From: CAVUPF01 sp963777915 | Lineage (GTDB): Bacteria; Actinomycetota; Thermoleophilia; Solirubrobacterales; 70-9 | Reading direction: 5' to 3' | Assembly: GCA_963777915.1 (NCBI GenBank) | Contig: CAVZSH010000007.1 | Coordinates: 99,264 to 163,263 of the forward strand | Length of the DNA stretch: 64,000 nt | Shown here: in pieces, positions 1 through 8,563 of the stretch | Layout of the letters: each line of letters opens with the position of its first letter | Numbering within the stretch: the stretch's first letter is position 1 | Notes under the pieces: generated by a model | The model's database searches: none | Seen by the model: only the letters and a program-made list of their open reading frames with translations | Told to the model about the DNA's origin: nothing | Position numbers and translations under genes: made by a program

Positions 1-310
1 GGTCGCGTAGCGAGGCCTCTGGAGAAGCCGGCCCCCAGATCACGATCTCCGTCTGCGGGCAGAAGGCGGGGGCGAAGAAGACGAGCCCCTGGATGTGGTC
101 GAGGTGAAGGTGAGTGAGGAGGATGTTGAGTCGGGCCGGCTTTTCGGCCAGCGCCAGGCCGAGGCTGCGAATGCCGGTGCCGGCGTCGAGCGCCAGCAGC
201 GAGCCGTCGGAGAGGGTGACGCCAACGCAGGAAGTGTTACCGCCGTAGCGGATCGTCTCCGGCCCCGGGGACGGGATCGAGCCGCGCGTGCCCCAGAGTT
301 TTATTTTCAT
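1..310 (-). CDS. MBL-fold metallo-hydrolase (3' end outside window)
   Basis: Reading leftwards from an ATG at 310, the protein starts MKIKLWGTRGSIPSPGPE and continues through a YGGNTSCV segment to LTHLHLDHIQG, the HxHxDH zinc-binding signature of metallo-beta-lactamase-fold hydrolases. The N-terminal pattern is typical of the stand-alone MBL family related to RNase Z and cAMP phosphodiesterase. About 103 residues are visible; the C-terminal half with the remaining metal ligands lies off the left edge. The start lies one base after the stop of the PAS-domain gene, so the two are very likely co-transcribed. The substrate cannot be told from sequence; the PAS partner suggests a signalling role, which is inference. 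Confidence 0.85.
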   Translation of the reverse strand, partial: MKIKLWGTRGSIPSPGPETIRYGGNTSCVGVTLSDGSLLALDAGTGIRSLGLALAEKPARLNILLTHLHLDHIQGLVFFAPAFCPQTEIVIWGPASPEASLRD

Positions 311-311
311 C

Positions 312-728
312 TCAGTGCCCAGCCCCATTGCTCGGCGCGGTTGGCCAGAAGACGGCGATTGCGCCCTGAGATCCGTGCGGGGTGAGGATCGGGAAGGCAG
401 AGACCTCGACCGAGTGGCGCGCTCCGTCGGCGGAGCTGATCTCGAAGTTCGCATGCGCTGGGCGGCCGTTGCGGACTGCGACGACCAGCGGCAGATCGTC
501 GTAGGGGATCGGCTCACCGTCCTCATCGAAAGGGCCGAACAGCGAGCCCCACTCGGCAGGGCCGACGGTGCCGAGCTCCTCGAAGCGCTTGCCGAGCAGC
601 ATTCCGGCGGCCTCGTTGTAGAAGACGAGCAATCCGCCCTCGTCGACCAGGAAGGCCGGCGTCGAGAGCGCCGACATAAGATTGCGAGCGAGGATCAACT
701 CGAGAGGCCTCTGCGACACAGATGACAC
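312..728 (-). CDS. Single PAS-domain protein
   Basis: A 138-residue protein that is essentially one PAS domain. Residues about 8-110 show the PAS pattern: an N-terminal helix (ELILARNLMSAL), TPAFLVDEGGLLVFYNEAAG, GPAEWGSLF, and the beta-strands around HANFEISSADGARHSVEVSAFPI. No output domain follows. The start used is a GTG at 728; a second in-frame GTG nine bases downstream is possible. It is the first gene of a two-gene unit with the MBL-fold hydrolase, one base apart. It probably senses a small ligand or redox state and may gate its partner. Partner and ligand are inference. Confidence 0.8.
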   Translation of the reverse strand: MSSVSQRPLELILARNLMSALSTPAFLVDEGGLLVFYNEAAGMLLGKRFEELGTVGPAEWGSLFGPFDEDGEPIPYDDLPLVVAVRNGRPAHANFEISSADGARHSVEVSAFPILTPHGSQGAIAVFWPTAPSNGAGH

Positions 729-1003
729 TTTAGATAGTCGAGTTTGGCGTTGTGACTCGATTGCCGGGCTGATCGCTGCAGAAGCCAGACGACCACCCTC
801 GCGCCTTTACCTGGGCGACTGCGTGACATCCGTCACGTATGCCGCGAGTGCGTCCACCTCAGCTTTGGTCCTCTTGCGGGCCATCAAGCCAGCCGCCGGG
901 GTGACTCTCATGGCCCCCAGCTCGCGTTCAGCGTGCCCGATGTGCCCTCTGCTGCGCAAGGCGGTCGAGTAGAACTCATCTCCTTGTGAAGGAGCCGAGC
1001 GGT

Positions 1004-1609
1004 ATGTATAGGTTGGCGATGGCCGTCTGCCGGCCGGCCGCCGCGTGGGGGCGGCTGCGGGTGGAGGGCCTTGACGCCCTGCCGGCGAGCGGGCCCGTGC
1101 TGCTGGTCGGCAATCACGACAGCCATTGGGACTCGGTGATGATCGGCGTCGCGGCGATCCGGCGCCGCCAGATCAAGGCGCTCGCCAAAGCCCAGCTCTG
1201 GGACGTGCGGGGACTGAGTCCGGTGCTGAACGGGATGGGCCAGATCCCGATCGAGCGAGGCGCGGGGGATGCGGGCGCCCTTTCCCGTGCGGTCGAGGAA
1301 CTGCGCGCCGGCGCCTGCATCGGCGTTTTCCCCGAAGGGACTCGCTCGCGGGGCAAGGTGCTGCGGGCGCGCAGCGGCGTCGGTCGTCTCGCGCTGGATG
1401 TCCCGGAGGCGAGGCTTGTGTGCGTCGCGATCGAGGGGACGACCGCCTTTACTGGCTTTCCGAGCCGCCCTCGGGTGTGGGCCCGCTTCTTTGATCCGGC
1501 CGGTGGTCAGGCCCAACCGGGGGAGGAGCCGGGGGCGATCGCGTCGCGGCTCCTGACGGAGATCCGCGAGCTCGTCCCGCCGAGTGCCGCGGGCCGAAAG
1601 CGCCGTTAG
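1004..1609 (+). CDS. plsC: 1-acyl-sn-glycerol-3-phosphate acyltransferase (PlsC family)
   Basis: Transfers an acyl chain to lysophosphatidic acid at the membrane during phospholipid synthesis. The NHDSHWD box (the family's NHxxxxD catalytic motif) lies near residue 38 and FPEGTRSRG, the glycerophosphate-binding motif, near residue 110. The length of 201 residues fits the short bacterial PlsC type. The ATG at 1004 is preferred because AAGGAG at 989-994 lies nine bases upstream; an in-frame GTG at 986 would absorb that ribosome site into the coding region. It stands alone, convergent with the DUF5679 gene. Paralogues of PlsC are common in actinobacteria, so the exact acceptor could differ. Confidence 0.88.
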   Translation: MYRLAMAVCRPAAAWGRLRVEGLDALPASGPVLLVGNHDSHWDSVMIGVAAIRRRQIKALAKAQLWDVRGLSPVLNGMGQIPIERGAGDAGALSRAVEELRAGACIGVFPEGTRSRGKVLRARSGVGRLALDVPEARLVCVAIEGTTAFTGFPSRPRVWARFFDPAGGQAQPGEEPGAIASRLLTEIRELVPPSAAGRKRR

Positions 1610-1725
1610 CTGCCCGCCCTTCTCCGCTGGCGTGCAGACTGCCCGCGCAGCGAGGGATCCACGGCTGTCCGGGGCACGGACAACCCGCGGGCCGGGTTCA
1701 GGCCCGGTCCGGCAAATGCAGCGAC

Positions 1726-1754
1726 CCCGGCGCCGGCAGAGCGCCGGCGCCGGG
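1726..1754. terminator. Strong GC hairpin between convergent genes
   Basis: The 12-base arm CCCGGCGCCGGC at 1726-1737 is followed by the loop AGAGC and the exact complement at 1743-1754. It sits between the stops of plsC (1609) and the DUF5679 gene (1780), so it could act on transcripts from either side. No T-tract follows on either strand, so Rho-independent termination is only a possibility. Confidence 0.45.
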
Positions 1755-1779
1755 AGGCGGCAGCTTCAGGGACCGGCTC

Positions 1780-1923
1780 CTAGAGTTTGCCGATCTTGAA
1801 GATCTTCGTGCCGCAGTCGGGGCACACACCCTGGATCGCCGGGCGACCGTTTTTCATGGTCACCTGTTTCGCGTCTCTGATCTCGACCTTCTTGCGCTCT
1901 TTGACGCAGTAGCCCTCGGGCAT
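1780..1923 (-). CDS. DUF5679 mini zinc-ribbon protein
   Basis: A 47-residue protein starting MPEGYCVKERKKVE and ending GVCPDCGTKIFKIGKL. From memory of the family, DUF5679 members in Thermoleophilia have this length and the core VTMKNGRPA, which is present here. The start is the ATG at 1923, with a near-perfect ribosome site AAAGGAGG at 1931-1938, seven bases upstream. The C-terminal CPDC knuckle is intact, but the N-terminal pair has only one cysteine (CVKE where the family usually has CVKC), so a four-cysteine zinc site would be incomplete. Function is unknown; the strong ribosome site suggests high expression. Confidence 0.8.
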   Translation of the reverse strand: MPEGYCVKERKKVEIRDAKQVTMKNGRPAIQGVCPDCGTKIFKIGKL

Positions 1924-2047
1924 GAGGGGGCCTCCTTTCGCTGCCGCTTCGCGGCAAAGCTCGCGGTTGCTCGCGAGGTGGATTGAGGCGAATGTAACGC
2001 AGGGCGTGGACGATGACCACGCACATACGTGCGCTTCATCACAAGCG

Positions 2048-2401
2048 CTATTTCTTCGCGCCGCTCGCCTTGGAGCCCTTCGAGTGCGCCTGGAGTGCTT
2101 TGACCTGGGCCTCAAGCCTGGCGACTTCCGTCTGCGCTCCTTTGGCCTCGGCTTCAGCCGAGGCCACCCGGCTTTCCAGCTGAGCGCTCTGCGAGGAGCT
2201 GCCGCCAAGCTGGTCTACCTGAGTCTGAACCTGCCGGATTTCGGCCTTGCTGGCGCTCTTTTCGGCGCTGTCCAGCGCCAGGTAGATGGCTGCGCCCGCA
2301 CCGCCGACGGCGATCGCCACCAACACCAAGCCCACCCGCGTGCGGGAACCGAGCTTGCGCTCCAGCTCTCCGATCCAGGCCCGCAAACCGTCCAGCGGCA
2401 T
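2048..2401 (-). CDS. Single-pass membrane protein with coiled coil
   Basis: A 117-residue protein. Residues about 20-43 (TRVGLVLVAIAVGGAGAAIYLAL) form one membrane segment, preceded by a short cytoplasmic N-terminus rich in charge. Residues about 45-105 are a heptad-like coiled coil rich in Ala, Glu and Gln, followed by a basic Ser/Lys tail ending in KK. No catalytic motif is visible. The start is the ATG at 2401; no clear ribosome site precedes it, and an AT-rich box just upstream (TAGGTTAGAT) leaves open a leaderless transcript. It is divergent from the thiolase gene. Function unknown; a scaffold or envelope role is a guess. Confidence 0.65.
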   Translation of the reverse strand: MPLDGLRAWIGELERKLGSRTRVGLVLVAIAVGGAGAAIYLALDSAEKSASKAEIRQVQTQVDQLGGSSSQSAQLESRVASAEAEAKGAQTEVARLEAQVKALQAHSKGSKASGAKK

Positions 2402-2494
2402 CGATCTAACCTAGCCTAGAAAGGCGGCCGCGAGTCGCGTCAACTACCCTGCGGCCCGCACTTTCGCACCCAAGCTCCCAAGGAGATAGACCGC

Positions 2495-3655
2495 ATGCCC
2501 GAAGCAGTGATCGTCGACACCCTCCGCACGCCGATCGGCCGCGCCTTCAAGGGCTCCCTCGCCCAGCTTCGCCCCGACGAGATGGGCGCCTTTGTCGTCG
2601 ACCGCCTGCTTGAGCGAACCCCCGAGCTCGACCCGGCCACGGTCGAGGAGGTCTTCTGCGGCTGCGGCATGCCGCAGGGCCTTCAGGCCTTCAACATCGG
2701 CCGCATCATCTCGCTTCTCTCCGAGAAGCTGCCGCAGACCGTCACCGGGGTCACCATCTCCCGCTACTGCTCCTCCAGCCTCGACGCGATCCGCCACGCG
2801 GGCAACGCGATCAAGGCCGGCGAGGGCGATGTCTACATCGCCGCCGGAGTCGAGTGGGTGAGCCGCTACAACGAGCGCACCGAGCCGGCCGGCGCCGACG
2901 ATCAGAACGAGAGCCTGCAGGGCAATAACGGCCAGCCAAACGCCTACATAGAGATGGGTAAGACGGCGGTCAACGTCGCCAAGAAATACGAGGTCAGCCG
3001 GGCCGATATGGACAAGTTCGCGCAGCGCTCCCAGGAACTGGCGGTGAAATCCCAGGAGGACGGCTTCTTTGAGCGCGAGATCGTCCCGGTGAGGCTGCCG
3101 GACGGCACCGAGGTCGCCAAGGACGACGGGCCGCGCGCCTCCTCGACCCTGGAGAAGCTCTCAGAGCTGCCCGAGGCCTTTGGCGGCGGCGGCGTCACCG
3201 CCGGTAACTCCTGCCCGCTCAACGACGGTGCTGCCGCGGTCTTGTTGATGAGTGACACCAAGGCCGAGGAGCTTGGCCTGACCCCGCGGGCGCGGATCAT
3301 CACCGCCGCCACCTGGGGCAACGAGCCCGAGTACATGGGAGTCGCCCCGATCGGCGCGATCAAGAAGGTGCTGGACCGGGCCGGGATGACGATCTCCGAC
3401 GTCGATGCGGTCGAGCTGAATGAGGCCTTCGCCGCCCAGGTGATCCCGATCATGGACCAATGCGGGATCACGATCGAGAAGCTCAACACCCACGGCGGCG
3501 CGATCGCCCTCGGCCATCCCTTCGGGATGACCGGAGCCCGCATCATGGGCACTCTGCTCAACGCGATGGAGACCGACGACCACCAGGTCGGGCTGGAGAC
3601 GATGTGCGTCGCCGGGGGACAGGGCAAGGCGATGATCGTCGAGCGCCTCAACTAG
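2495..3655 (+). CDS. Acetyl-CoA C-acyltransferase (thiolase)
   Basis: Thiolase of 386 residues, the usual family length, that condenses or cleaves acyl-CoA in fatty-acid oxidation or biosynthetic side paths. The nucleophilic cysteine is Cys92 in SRYCSSSLDAI. The second catalytic set is NEAFAA (around residue 310), His341 in GGAIALGHPFGMTGAR and Cys371 in MCVAGGQG. An AAGGAG ribosome site sits 10 bases before the ATG. It leads a three-gene unit with an enoyl-CoA hydratase and a hotdog thioesterase, consistent with a beta-oxidation-type module. Direction and chain length cannot be told from sequence. Confidence 0.93.
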   Translation: MPEAVIVDTLRTPIGRAFKGSLAQLRPDEMGAFVVDRLLERTPELDPATVEEVFCGCGMPQGLQAFNIGRIISLLSEKLPQTVTGVTISRYCSSSLDAIRHAGNAIKAGEGDVYIAAGVEWVSRYNERTEPAGADDQNESLQGNNGQPNAYIEMGKTAVNVAKKYEVSRADMDKFAQRSQELAVKSQEDGFFEREIVPVRLPDGTEVAKDDGPRASSTLEKLSELPEAFGGGGVTAGNSCPLNDGAAAVLLMSDTKAEELGLTPRARIITAATWGNEPEYMGVAPIGAIKKVLDRAGMTISDVDAVELNEAFAAQVIPIMDQCGITIEKLNTHGGAIALGHPFGMTGARIMGTLLNAMETDDHQVGLETMCVAGGQGKAMIVERLN

Positions 3656-3666
3656 GAGGCTCCGGC

Positions 3667-4584
3667 TTGGCCCGACTTGAGACGCTGACCTACGAGACCG
3701 GCGATCGAGTCGCCCGCATCACCCTGAACCGGCCCGAGCGGGGCAACGGGATCACGCCGCAGATGCCGACCGAGATCGCCGCCTGCGTCGAGCGGGCGAA
3801 TCTCGACCCCGCTGTCCACGCGATCGCGTTGGCCGGCAACGGCAGCGGCTTTTGCGGTGGCTATGACCTGGTCGCCTCGGCCGAGGGAGAGATGGCGGAG
3901 CTCGGCGGGGCGCAGGCGCCGGCCGGCTCTCCCCTTGACCCGGCGACGATCGCCGCCAACCATGCGCCGGACTCCAACTGGGACCCCGTCACCGACTATC
4001 AGTTCATGTCGCGCAACGTCCGCGGCTTCATGAGCCTCTTTCACTCCGAGAAGCCGGTGCTCTGCAAGGTCCACGGCTTCTGCGTCGCCGGCGGCACCGA
4101 CATGGCGCTCTGTGCGGATCTGCTGGTAATCGCCTCCAACGCCAAGATCGGCTACCCGCCGGCCCGGGTTTGGGGCTCGCCGACGACTGCGATGTGGGCG
4201 GTGAGGCTCGGCGCGATGCGGGCCAAGCGGTTGCTGCTGACCGGCGACTCGCTGACCGGCGAGGAGGCGGCGGAGTGGGGCCTGGCGACAGAGGCGGCCC
4301 CCGCAGCTGAGCTGGACGAGCGCTTTGAGCGGTTGCTCGCCCGGGTCGCGCGGATGCCGGTCAACCAGCTGGTGATGATGAAGCTGCTGGTCAACCAGTC
4401 GATCCTCGCGCAGGGCCTCCAGCAGTCCCAGGCCCTGGGTACCTTCTTCGACGGCATCGCCCGCCACACCGAGGAGGGACATGCCTTCGTGCGGCGCGCC
4501 GCCGAGGCCGGCTTCCGCGAGGCGGTGCGGGAGCGCGACGAGCCCTTCGGCGACCACGGCATGGAGGGCTTCGGAGTCGGTTAG
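3667..4584 (+). CDS. Enoyl-CoA hydratase/isomerase family protein
   Basis: Crotonase-fold protein of 305 residues. It starts at a TTG (3667) with AGGAGG at 3654-3659 overlapping the thiolase stop codon. The family elements are present: DRVARITLNRPERGNGI at the N-terminus, the CoA-binding loop FCGGYDL, and the second oxyanion loop HGFCVAGGTDMALCADLLV. A 55-residue insertion between them (around AEGEMAELGGAQ to DSNWDPVTDYQFM) is longer than in short-chain crotonases. The catalytic glutamates cannot be assigned with certainty. Its place between the thiolase and thioesterase supports acyl-CoA turnover. Hydratase versus isomerase is open. Confidence 0.88.
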   Translation: MARLETLTYETGDRVARITLNRPERGNGITPQMPTEIAACVERANLDPAVHAIALAGNGSGFCGGYDLVASAEGEMAELGGAQAPAGSPLDPATIAANHAPDSNWDPVTDYQFMSRNVRGFMSLFHSEKPVLCKVHGFCVAGGTDMALCADLLVIASNAKIGYPPARVWGSPTTAMWAVRLGAMRAKRLLLTGDSLTGEEAAEWGLATEAAPAAELDERFERLLARVARMPVNQLVMMKLLVNQSILAQGLQQSQALGTFFDGIARHTEEGHAFVRRAAEAGFREAVRERDEPFGDHGMEGFGVG

Positions 4585-4596
4585 GGTGCCGAGCCG

Positions 4597-5040
4597 ATGA
4601 GCGACCGCCCTACCCTCACTCCGGAGACCGTCCGCGCCTTCATCGGCGACAGCTTCCCGGGCGACCTTGGGATCGAGCCGCTGGAGATCGAGGACGGCCA
4701 CGCCCGCGGCAGGATCCTCGTCGATCGCCGCCACCTTCACCCGGGCGGCTACGTCCACGGCGGCGTGTGGACCGCGCTTGGCGACACCGTCGCCGCCTGG
4801 GCGACCTTCCGCAACATCCCCCCCGGGCACGACTTCACGACGATCGAGCTGAAGCTGAATGTCTTCTCCGCCGGGCTTCCGGGCGATGAGATCGTTGCCG
4901 TCGCAGAGCCCCTCCACGTCGGCCGTAGCACCGTGGTGATCGAGGTGAAGATCGAGCGCAGCCCGGCCGGTGGCGGCGAGCCGCGCCTCGCCGCCAACCT
5001 GATCGTCACCCAGTTCGTCCTTTCCCCCCGCCAGGGCTGA
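4597..5040 (+). CDS. PaaI-type hotdog-fold thioesterase
   Basis: A 147-residue hotdog-fold protein that probably hydrolyses acyl-CoA thioesters. The signature HPGGYVHGGVWTALGDTVAA (residues about 48-67) corresponds to the HGG...D catalytic region of the PaaI/4HBT family, followed by the strand TTIELKLNVFSA. It starts 12 bases after the hydratase stop and closes the three-gene acyl-CoA unit. Its 3' end overlaps the 3' end of the convergent P-type ATPase gene by 35 bp, so no terminator fits between them. The substrate is unknown. Confidence 0.85.
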   Translation: MSDRPTLTPETVRAFIGDSFPGDLGIEPLEIEDGHARGRILVDRRHLHPGGYVHGGVWTALGDTVAAWATFRNIPPGHDFTTIELKLNVFSAGLPGDEIVAVAEPLHVGRSTVVIEVKIERSPAGGGEPRLAANLIVTQFVLSPRQG

Positions 5041-7444
5041 AGGCCCCGATTCCCTCCACTTCGACGGTTGTCTCCAGCCGTTCGATCTGGGGCAGCCTCC
5101 ACAGCAGGCTGGCGAAGGTGAGGCCGATTGCGGCGGAGAGCAGCGCCAAAAACCATTGGGTGGCGCTGAGCAGGACCAACTGAAAGAAGTCGCGCACCGG
5201 GGCGGCGGCGAGGCCGAGGGCGAAGAGGGCGCCGAGCCCGGCGATCAGGGCGAGCATGTAGCTCTGGATCGCGATGTGCTCGCGACCAGGCCCGCGCTCC
5301 AGCAACAAGACGAAGCTGAGGCCGAGCACGATCAGGGTCGTCGTCGCGGCGGTGCGCCCTGCTTCCAGCGTTCCGCCGAAGACTGTGTCGACCAAGAAGA
5401 AGGAGAGGATCGAGCCGAGCGCCGTCGCCAGCCCCGCCGGTACCGCAAAGGCGGCCAGGGCCGGGATCAGCCGCCCCCTGTAAAGCGGCCCATCCGAGGG
5501 GGCAAGGGCGAGGACGAAGGAGGGGATGCCGATCGTCAGCAGCGCGGCCAGGGTCAGGTGTCGTGGCAAGAACGGAAAGGCGAACCCCGGTACCGCGACC
5601 AGGAGGATCAGCGCCGCCGCGTAGACCGTCTTGGTCAGGTACAGCCGGCCGAGCCGGTGGATGTTGCGGGCGATCCGCCTTCCTTCCCCGACCGCCTCCG
5701 GCAGCCGCGCGAACTCGTCCTTCAACAGCACCACGTCGGCGACACCCTTGGTCACCTGGGCGCCCGAGCCCATCGCAACCGCGATCCGCGCCCGCTTCAG
5801 AGCCGGCACGTCGTTGACGCCGTCGCCGAGCATCGCCGTGTAGCGCCCCGACTCCGAGAGCGCCGCGACCAGCGCTTTCTTCTGCTCGGGCTTGATCCGG
5901 CAGAAGATCGTGTGGCGCTGCGCCGCCGCGGCCAGCCCCTCGGGGTCCTCGGGGAGCTCTGGCCCCTCGATCACCCCGGCCTCACGCGGTACTCCGACCG
6001 CATAGGCGACCGCGGTCACGGTCGCCCGGGCATCGCCGGAGATCAGCTTCAGGTCGACGTCCTGCTCGCGCATGAAGGCGATCGTCTCGGCCGCGTCGGG
6101 GCGCAGCGTCTCCTCCAGCACGATGAGCGCGACGGGGGAGATTCGCGGCGGCGCCTGCGCCGAGGGGTTGACCGGGAGCGCCTCCTTGGATTCGCCGAAG
6201 GCGACGACGCGCCGCCCGGCCGCCGTCTCCTCCTCCAGCTTGCGGGCCAGCCCCACAGGCAGGGTCAGCGCACCGGCCTCGGTCAGGACATCGGGGGCGC
6301 CCAGCACATAGGCGGTCGCCCCCAGAGCGATCCCGCTCCACTTCCACTCCGAGGAGAAGGGGACCTCGGCGCTCACCCGAGCGGCCCGGCCCGCGAAGCG
6401 CTCGGCGATCGTCTCCAGGGTCCGGTTGCGATCGCCGGCGCTCGCCGCGAAGCGCCCCAGCGCGGCGTGGGCGGCCGCCTCGTCGACCCCCTCGGCAACC
6501 TCGACGCCGACCAGCCGCAGCTCGCCGTCGGTCAGGGTTCCGGTCTTATCGATGCAGATCGTGTCGACCGCGGCGAGGCTCTCGGTCGCGCTCATCTGCT
6601 GGACCAGGGTGTTCTTGCGGGCCAGCCGCACCGCCGCCACCGCAAAGGTGACGCTCATCAGCAGCACCATTCCCTCCGGGATCAGCGTCACCAGGCCCGC
6701 CGTCGCCGTCTGCGCCGCTTCTTCGAGGCTGACGTTGCGCAACTTCAGGGTGAGGAGCAGGATCGCCGCCAGCGGGATCATCACGTAGACGCAGACGACG
6801 ATCACCCGGTTGACCTCTTCTTGCAGCGGCGAGGGGGGATGGCGGAAGGCCTGCGCCTCGCCGGCCAGCCGTCCCGCGTAGCTCTCCTCGCGGACCGCGT
6901 CGGCGAGGTAGTAGCCAGAGCCGGCGATGCAGAAGGAGCCCGACAGGGCCCGCTCCCCCAGCCCCTTGCGAACCCCGTCGGCCTCGCCGGTCAGCATCGA
7001 CTCGTCGAGGATCATGCCCCGGGTGTGGATCACCTCGCCGTCGGCGACGAGCTGGTCGCCGGGCTCGATGTGGACGACGTCGCCGGGCACCACTTCGCTC
7101 GCCACCAGCTCGACCACCGCGCCGTCCCGTGCCACCTTCGCGTGCGGAGCGATCAGCACCGCCAGCTCGTCGAGGGTCGCCTTTGCCTTCAGCTCCTGGC
7201 GGATCCCGATGTAGGAGTTGATCACCGCGATCAGCCCGAACAGCGAGTCCGCATACAGCCCGAGCGCCATGTCGAGGACGAAGAAGACGCCGATGATCGC
7301 GTTGAACAGCGTGAAGACGTTGCCGGCGACGATGCTTGAGACCGAGCGCGAGGAGCTTTCGGGAGGCGGCCCGAGCCTGTGCAGCCGGGCAGCCGCCTCG
7401 GCGCTGGAGAGGCCGCGCCTCAAGGCGGTGTCGGTCGTGCTCAT
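5006..7444 (-). CDS. CtpE-like P-type cation-transporting ATPase
   Basis: An 812-residue ATP-driven ion pump of the inner membrane. Seen in order: an N-terminal membrane pair (about 42-80), the actuator motif LTGEAD (Thr152-Glu154), the TM4 motif LIPEGM (255-259), the phosphorylated Asp299 in DKTGTLTDGE, the hinge motif GDGVND near residue 520, and about six C-terminal membrane segments. The PEG(M/L) motif in TM4 is the pattern of mycobacterial CtpE, reported as a calcium transporter, rather than the CPx of heavy-metal pumps; calcium is therefore the best guess. No metal-binding N-terminal domain is present. Start ATG at 7444. It is divergent from the LLM gene, 28 bp away. Confidence 0.9.
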   Translation of the reverse strand: MSTTDTALRRGLSSAEAAARLHRLGPPPESSSRSVSSIVAGNVFTLFNAIIGVFFVLDMALGLYADSLFGLIAVINSYIGIRQELKAKATLDELAVLIAPHAKVARDGAVVELVASEVVPGDVVHIEPGDQLVADGEVIHTRGMILDESMLTGEADGVRKGLGERALSGSFCIAGSGYYLADAVREESYAGRLAGEAQAFRHPPSPLQEEVNRVIVVCVYVMIPLAAILLLTLKLRNVSLEEAAQTATAGLVTLIPEGMVLLMSVTFAVAAVRLARKNTLVQQMSATESLAAVDTICIDKTGTLTDGELRLVGVEVAEGVDEAAAHAALGRFAASAGDRNRTLETIAERFAGRAARVSAEVPFSSEWKWSGIALGATAYVLGAPDVLTEAGALTLPVGLARKLEEETAAGRRVVAFGESKEALPVNPSAQAPPRISPVALIVLEETLRPDAAETIAFMREQDVDLKLISGDARATVTAVAYAVGVPREAGVIEGPELPEDPEGLAAAAQRHTIFCRIKPEQKKALVAALSESGRYTAMLGDGVNDVPALKRARIAVAMGSGAQVTKGVADVVLLKDEFARLPEAVGEGRRIARNIHRLGRLYLTKTVYAAALILLVAVPGFAFPFLPRHLTLAALLTIGIPSFVLALAPSDGPLYRGRLIPALAAFAVPAGLATALGSILSFFLVDTVFGGTLEAGRTAATTTLIVLGLSFVLLLERGPGREHIAIQSYMLALIAGLGALFALGLAAAPVRDFFQLVLLSATQWFLALLSAAIGLTFASLLWRLPQIERLETTVEVEGIGAFSPGGGKGRTG

Positions 7445-7472
7445 GGGAAGTATTCAATAGGGTGCGAGCCGG

Positions 7473-8534
7473 ATGTCTTTGAAGCTAGGACTCAACCTCG
7501 GCTACTGGGGGATCGGCCCTGCCGGAGAGGACGCCGTCGATCTGGTCAAGGCCGCCGAGGGCGCCGGCTTTGAGTCTGTATGGGTGGCCGAGTCATACGG
7601 ATCTGACGTAATCAGCGTCCTCGCCTGGCTCGCCCCGCAGACCAAGACGATCAAGCTCGGCGCGGCGATCATGCAGGTCCCCGCCCGCCCGCCCGCCGCC
7701 GCGGCGATGGCCGGCGCCACGATCGACAAGCTCTCCGACGGCCGCTTCATCTTCGGCTTCGGACCGTCGGGACCGCAGGTCTCTGAGGGCTGGTACGGGG
7801 TGCCCTACGCGAAGCCCTGGGGGCGGACCCGTGAGTACGTCGAAGTGGTGCGGGAGATCGTCTCCCGCGAGGGGCCGCTGGAGCACCAGGGCGAGCACTA
7901 CCAGCTGCCCCTGCCCGGAGGCGAGGGCAAGGCGCTGAAGCTCAACTTCCACCCACTGCGCAACGGCATCCCCGTCTTCCTCGGCGCGATCGGGCGTAAA
8001 TCTGTCGAGCTGGCTGCCGAGATCGCCGACGGCTGGATCCCGATCTTCTTCAGCGTCGATGCCTTTGAGCAGACCTGGGGCGAGCACCTGCAGGCAGGCT
8101 TCGCCAAAGGCGGGCGGCAGCGCTCAGACCTTGAGGTCTCCCCGTCGCTTCAGGTCGCGATCGACGGCGACCAGGAGGCGGCGAAGAGCGTCGTCAAGGC
8201 GGGCCTCGTCCTCTACTTCGGCGGCATGGGCAGCCGCAAGACCAACTTCTACGTCGACCTCGCCCACCGCTTCGGCTTCGGCGAGGTAGCCGACGAGGTG
8301 CAGCGACGCTTCCAGGAGGGCGACCGGGCCGGCGCCTTTGAGGCGATGCCCGACGAGATCGTCGAGGCGACCTCGCTGGTCGGCAGCGAGGAAGAGGTGG
8401 CGGAGCGGATCGAGCGATTCCGCGGCGCCGGCATCGACCGGCTGATCGTCTCGCCGGTCCACGTCGAGCGTGGCGAGCAGCTGCACACGATCGAGCGCCT
8501 GGCGGCGTTGACCGGCGTCTCGACGCCGGTCTGA
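7473..8534 (+). CDS. LLM-class F420-dependent oxidoreductase
   Basis: Luciferase-like monooxygenase-fold protein of 353 residues that probably uses coenzyme F420. N-terminal strand LKLGLNLGYWG, then the family segments AEGAGFESVWVAESYGSD, TKTIKLGAAIMQVPARPPA and LSDGRFIFGFGPSGPQVSEGWYG. The last is the flavin/F420 phosphate-binding stretch typical of actinobacterial members. A C-terminal EEVAERIERFRGAGIDRLIV segment is also typical. It is followed 29 bp later by the transhydrogenase genes. The substrate is unknown; a second, more distant LLM protein lies at 14.6-15.5 kb. Confidence 0.88.
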   Translation: MSLKLGLNLGYWGIGPAGEDAVDLVKAAEGAGFESVWVAESYGSDVISVLAWLAPQTKTIKLGAAIMQVPARPPAAAAMAGATIDKLSDGRFIFGFGPSGPQVSEGWYGVPYAKPWGRTREYVEVVREIVSREGPLEHQGEHYQLPLPGGEGKALKLNFHPLRNGIPVFLGAIGRKSVELAAEIADGWIPIFFSVDAFEQTWGEHLQAGFAKGGRQRSDLEVSPSLQVAIDGDQEAAKSVVKAGLVLYFGGMGSRKTNFYVDLAHRFGFGEVADEVQRRFQEGDRAGAFEAMPDEIVEATSLVGSEEEVAERIERFRGAGIDRLIVSPVHVERGEQLHTIERLAALTGVSTPV

Positions 8535-8563
8535 GCGGTTGCCATAGGCTCTCGCGGCTTTCG

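Noticed and set aside
5156..7339. A 727-codon open frame on the plus strand, antisense to the P-type ATPase
   Set aside because: It is a shadow of the high GC content: its product is low-complexity (Arg, Gln, Asp, Gly-rich) without any family motif, while the minus-strand frame encodes an intact ATPase.
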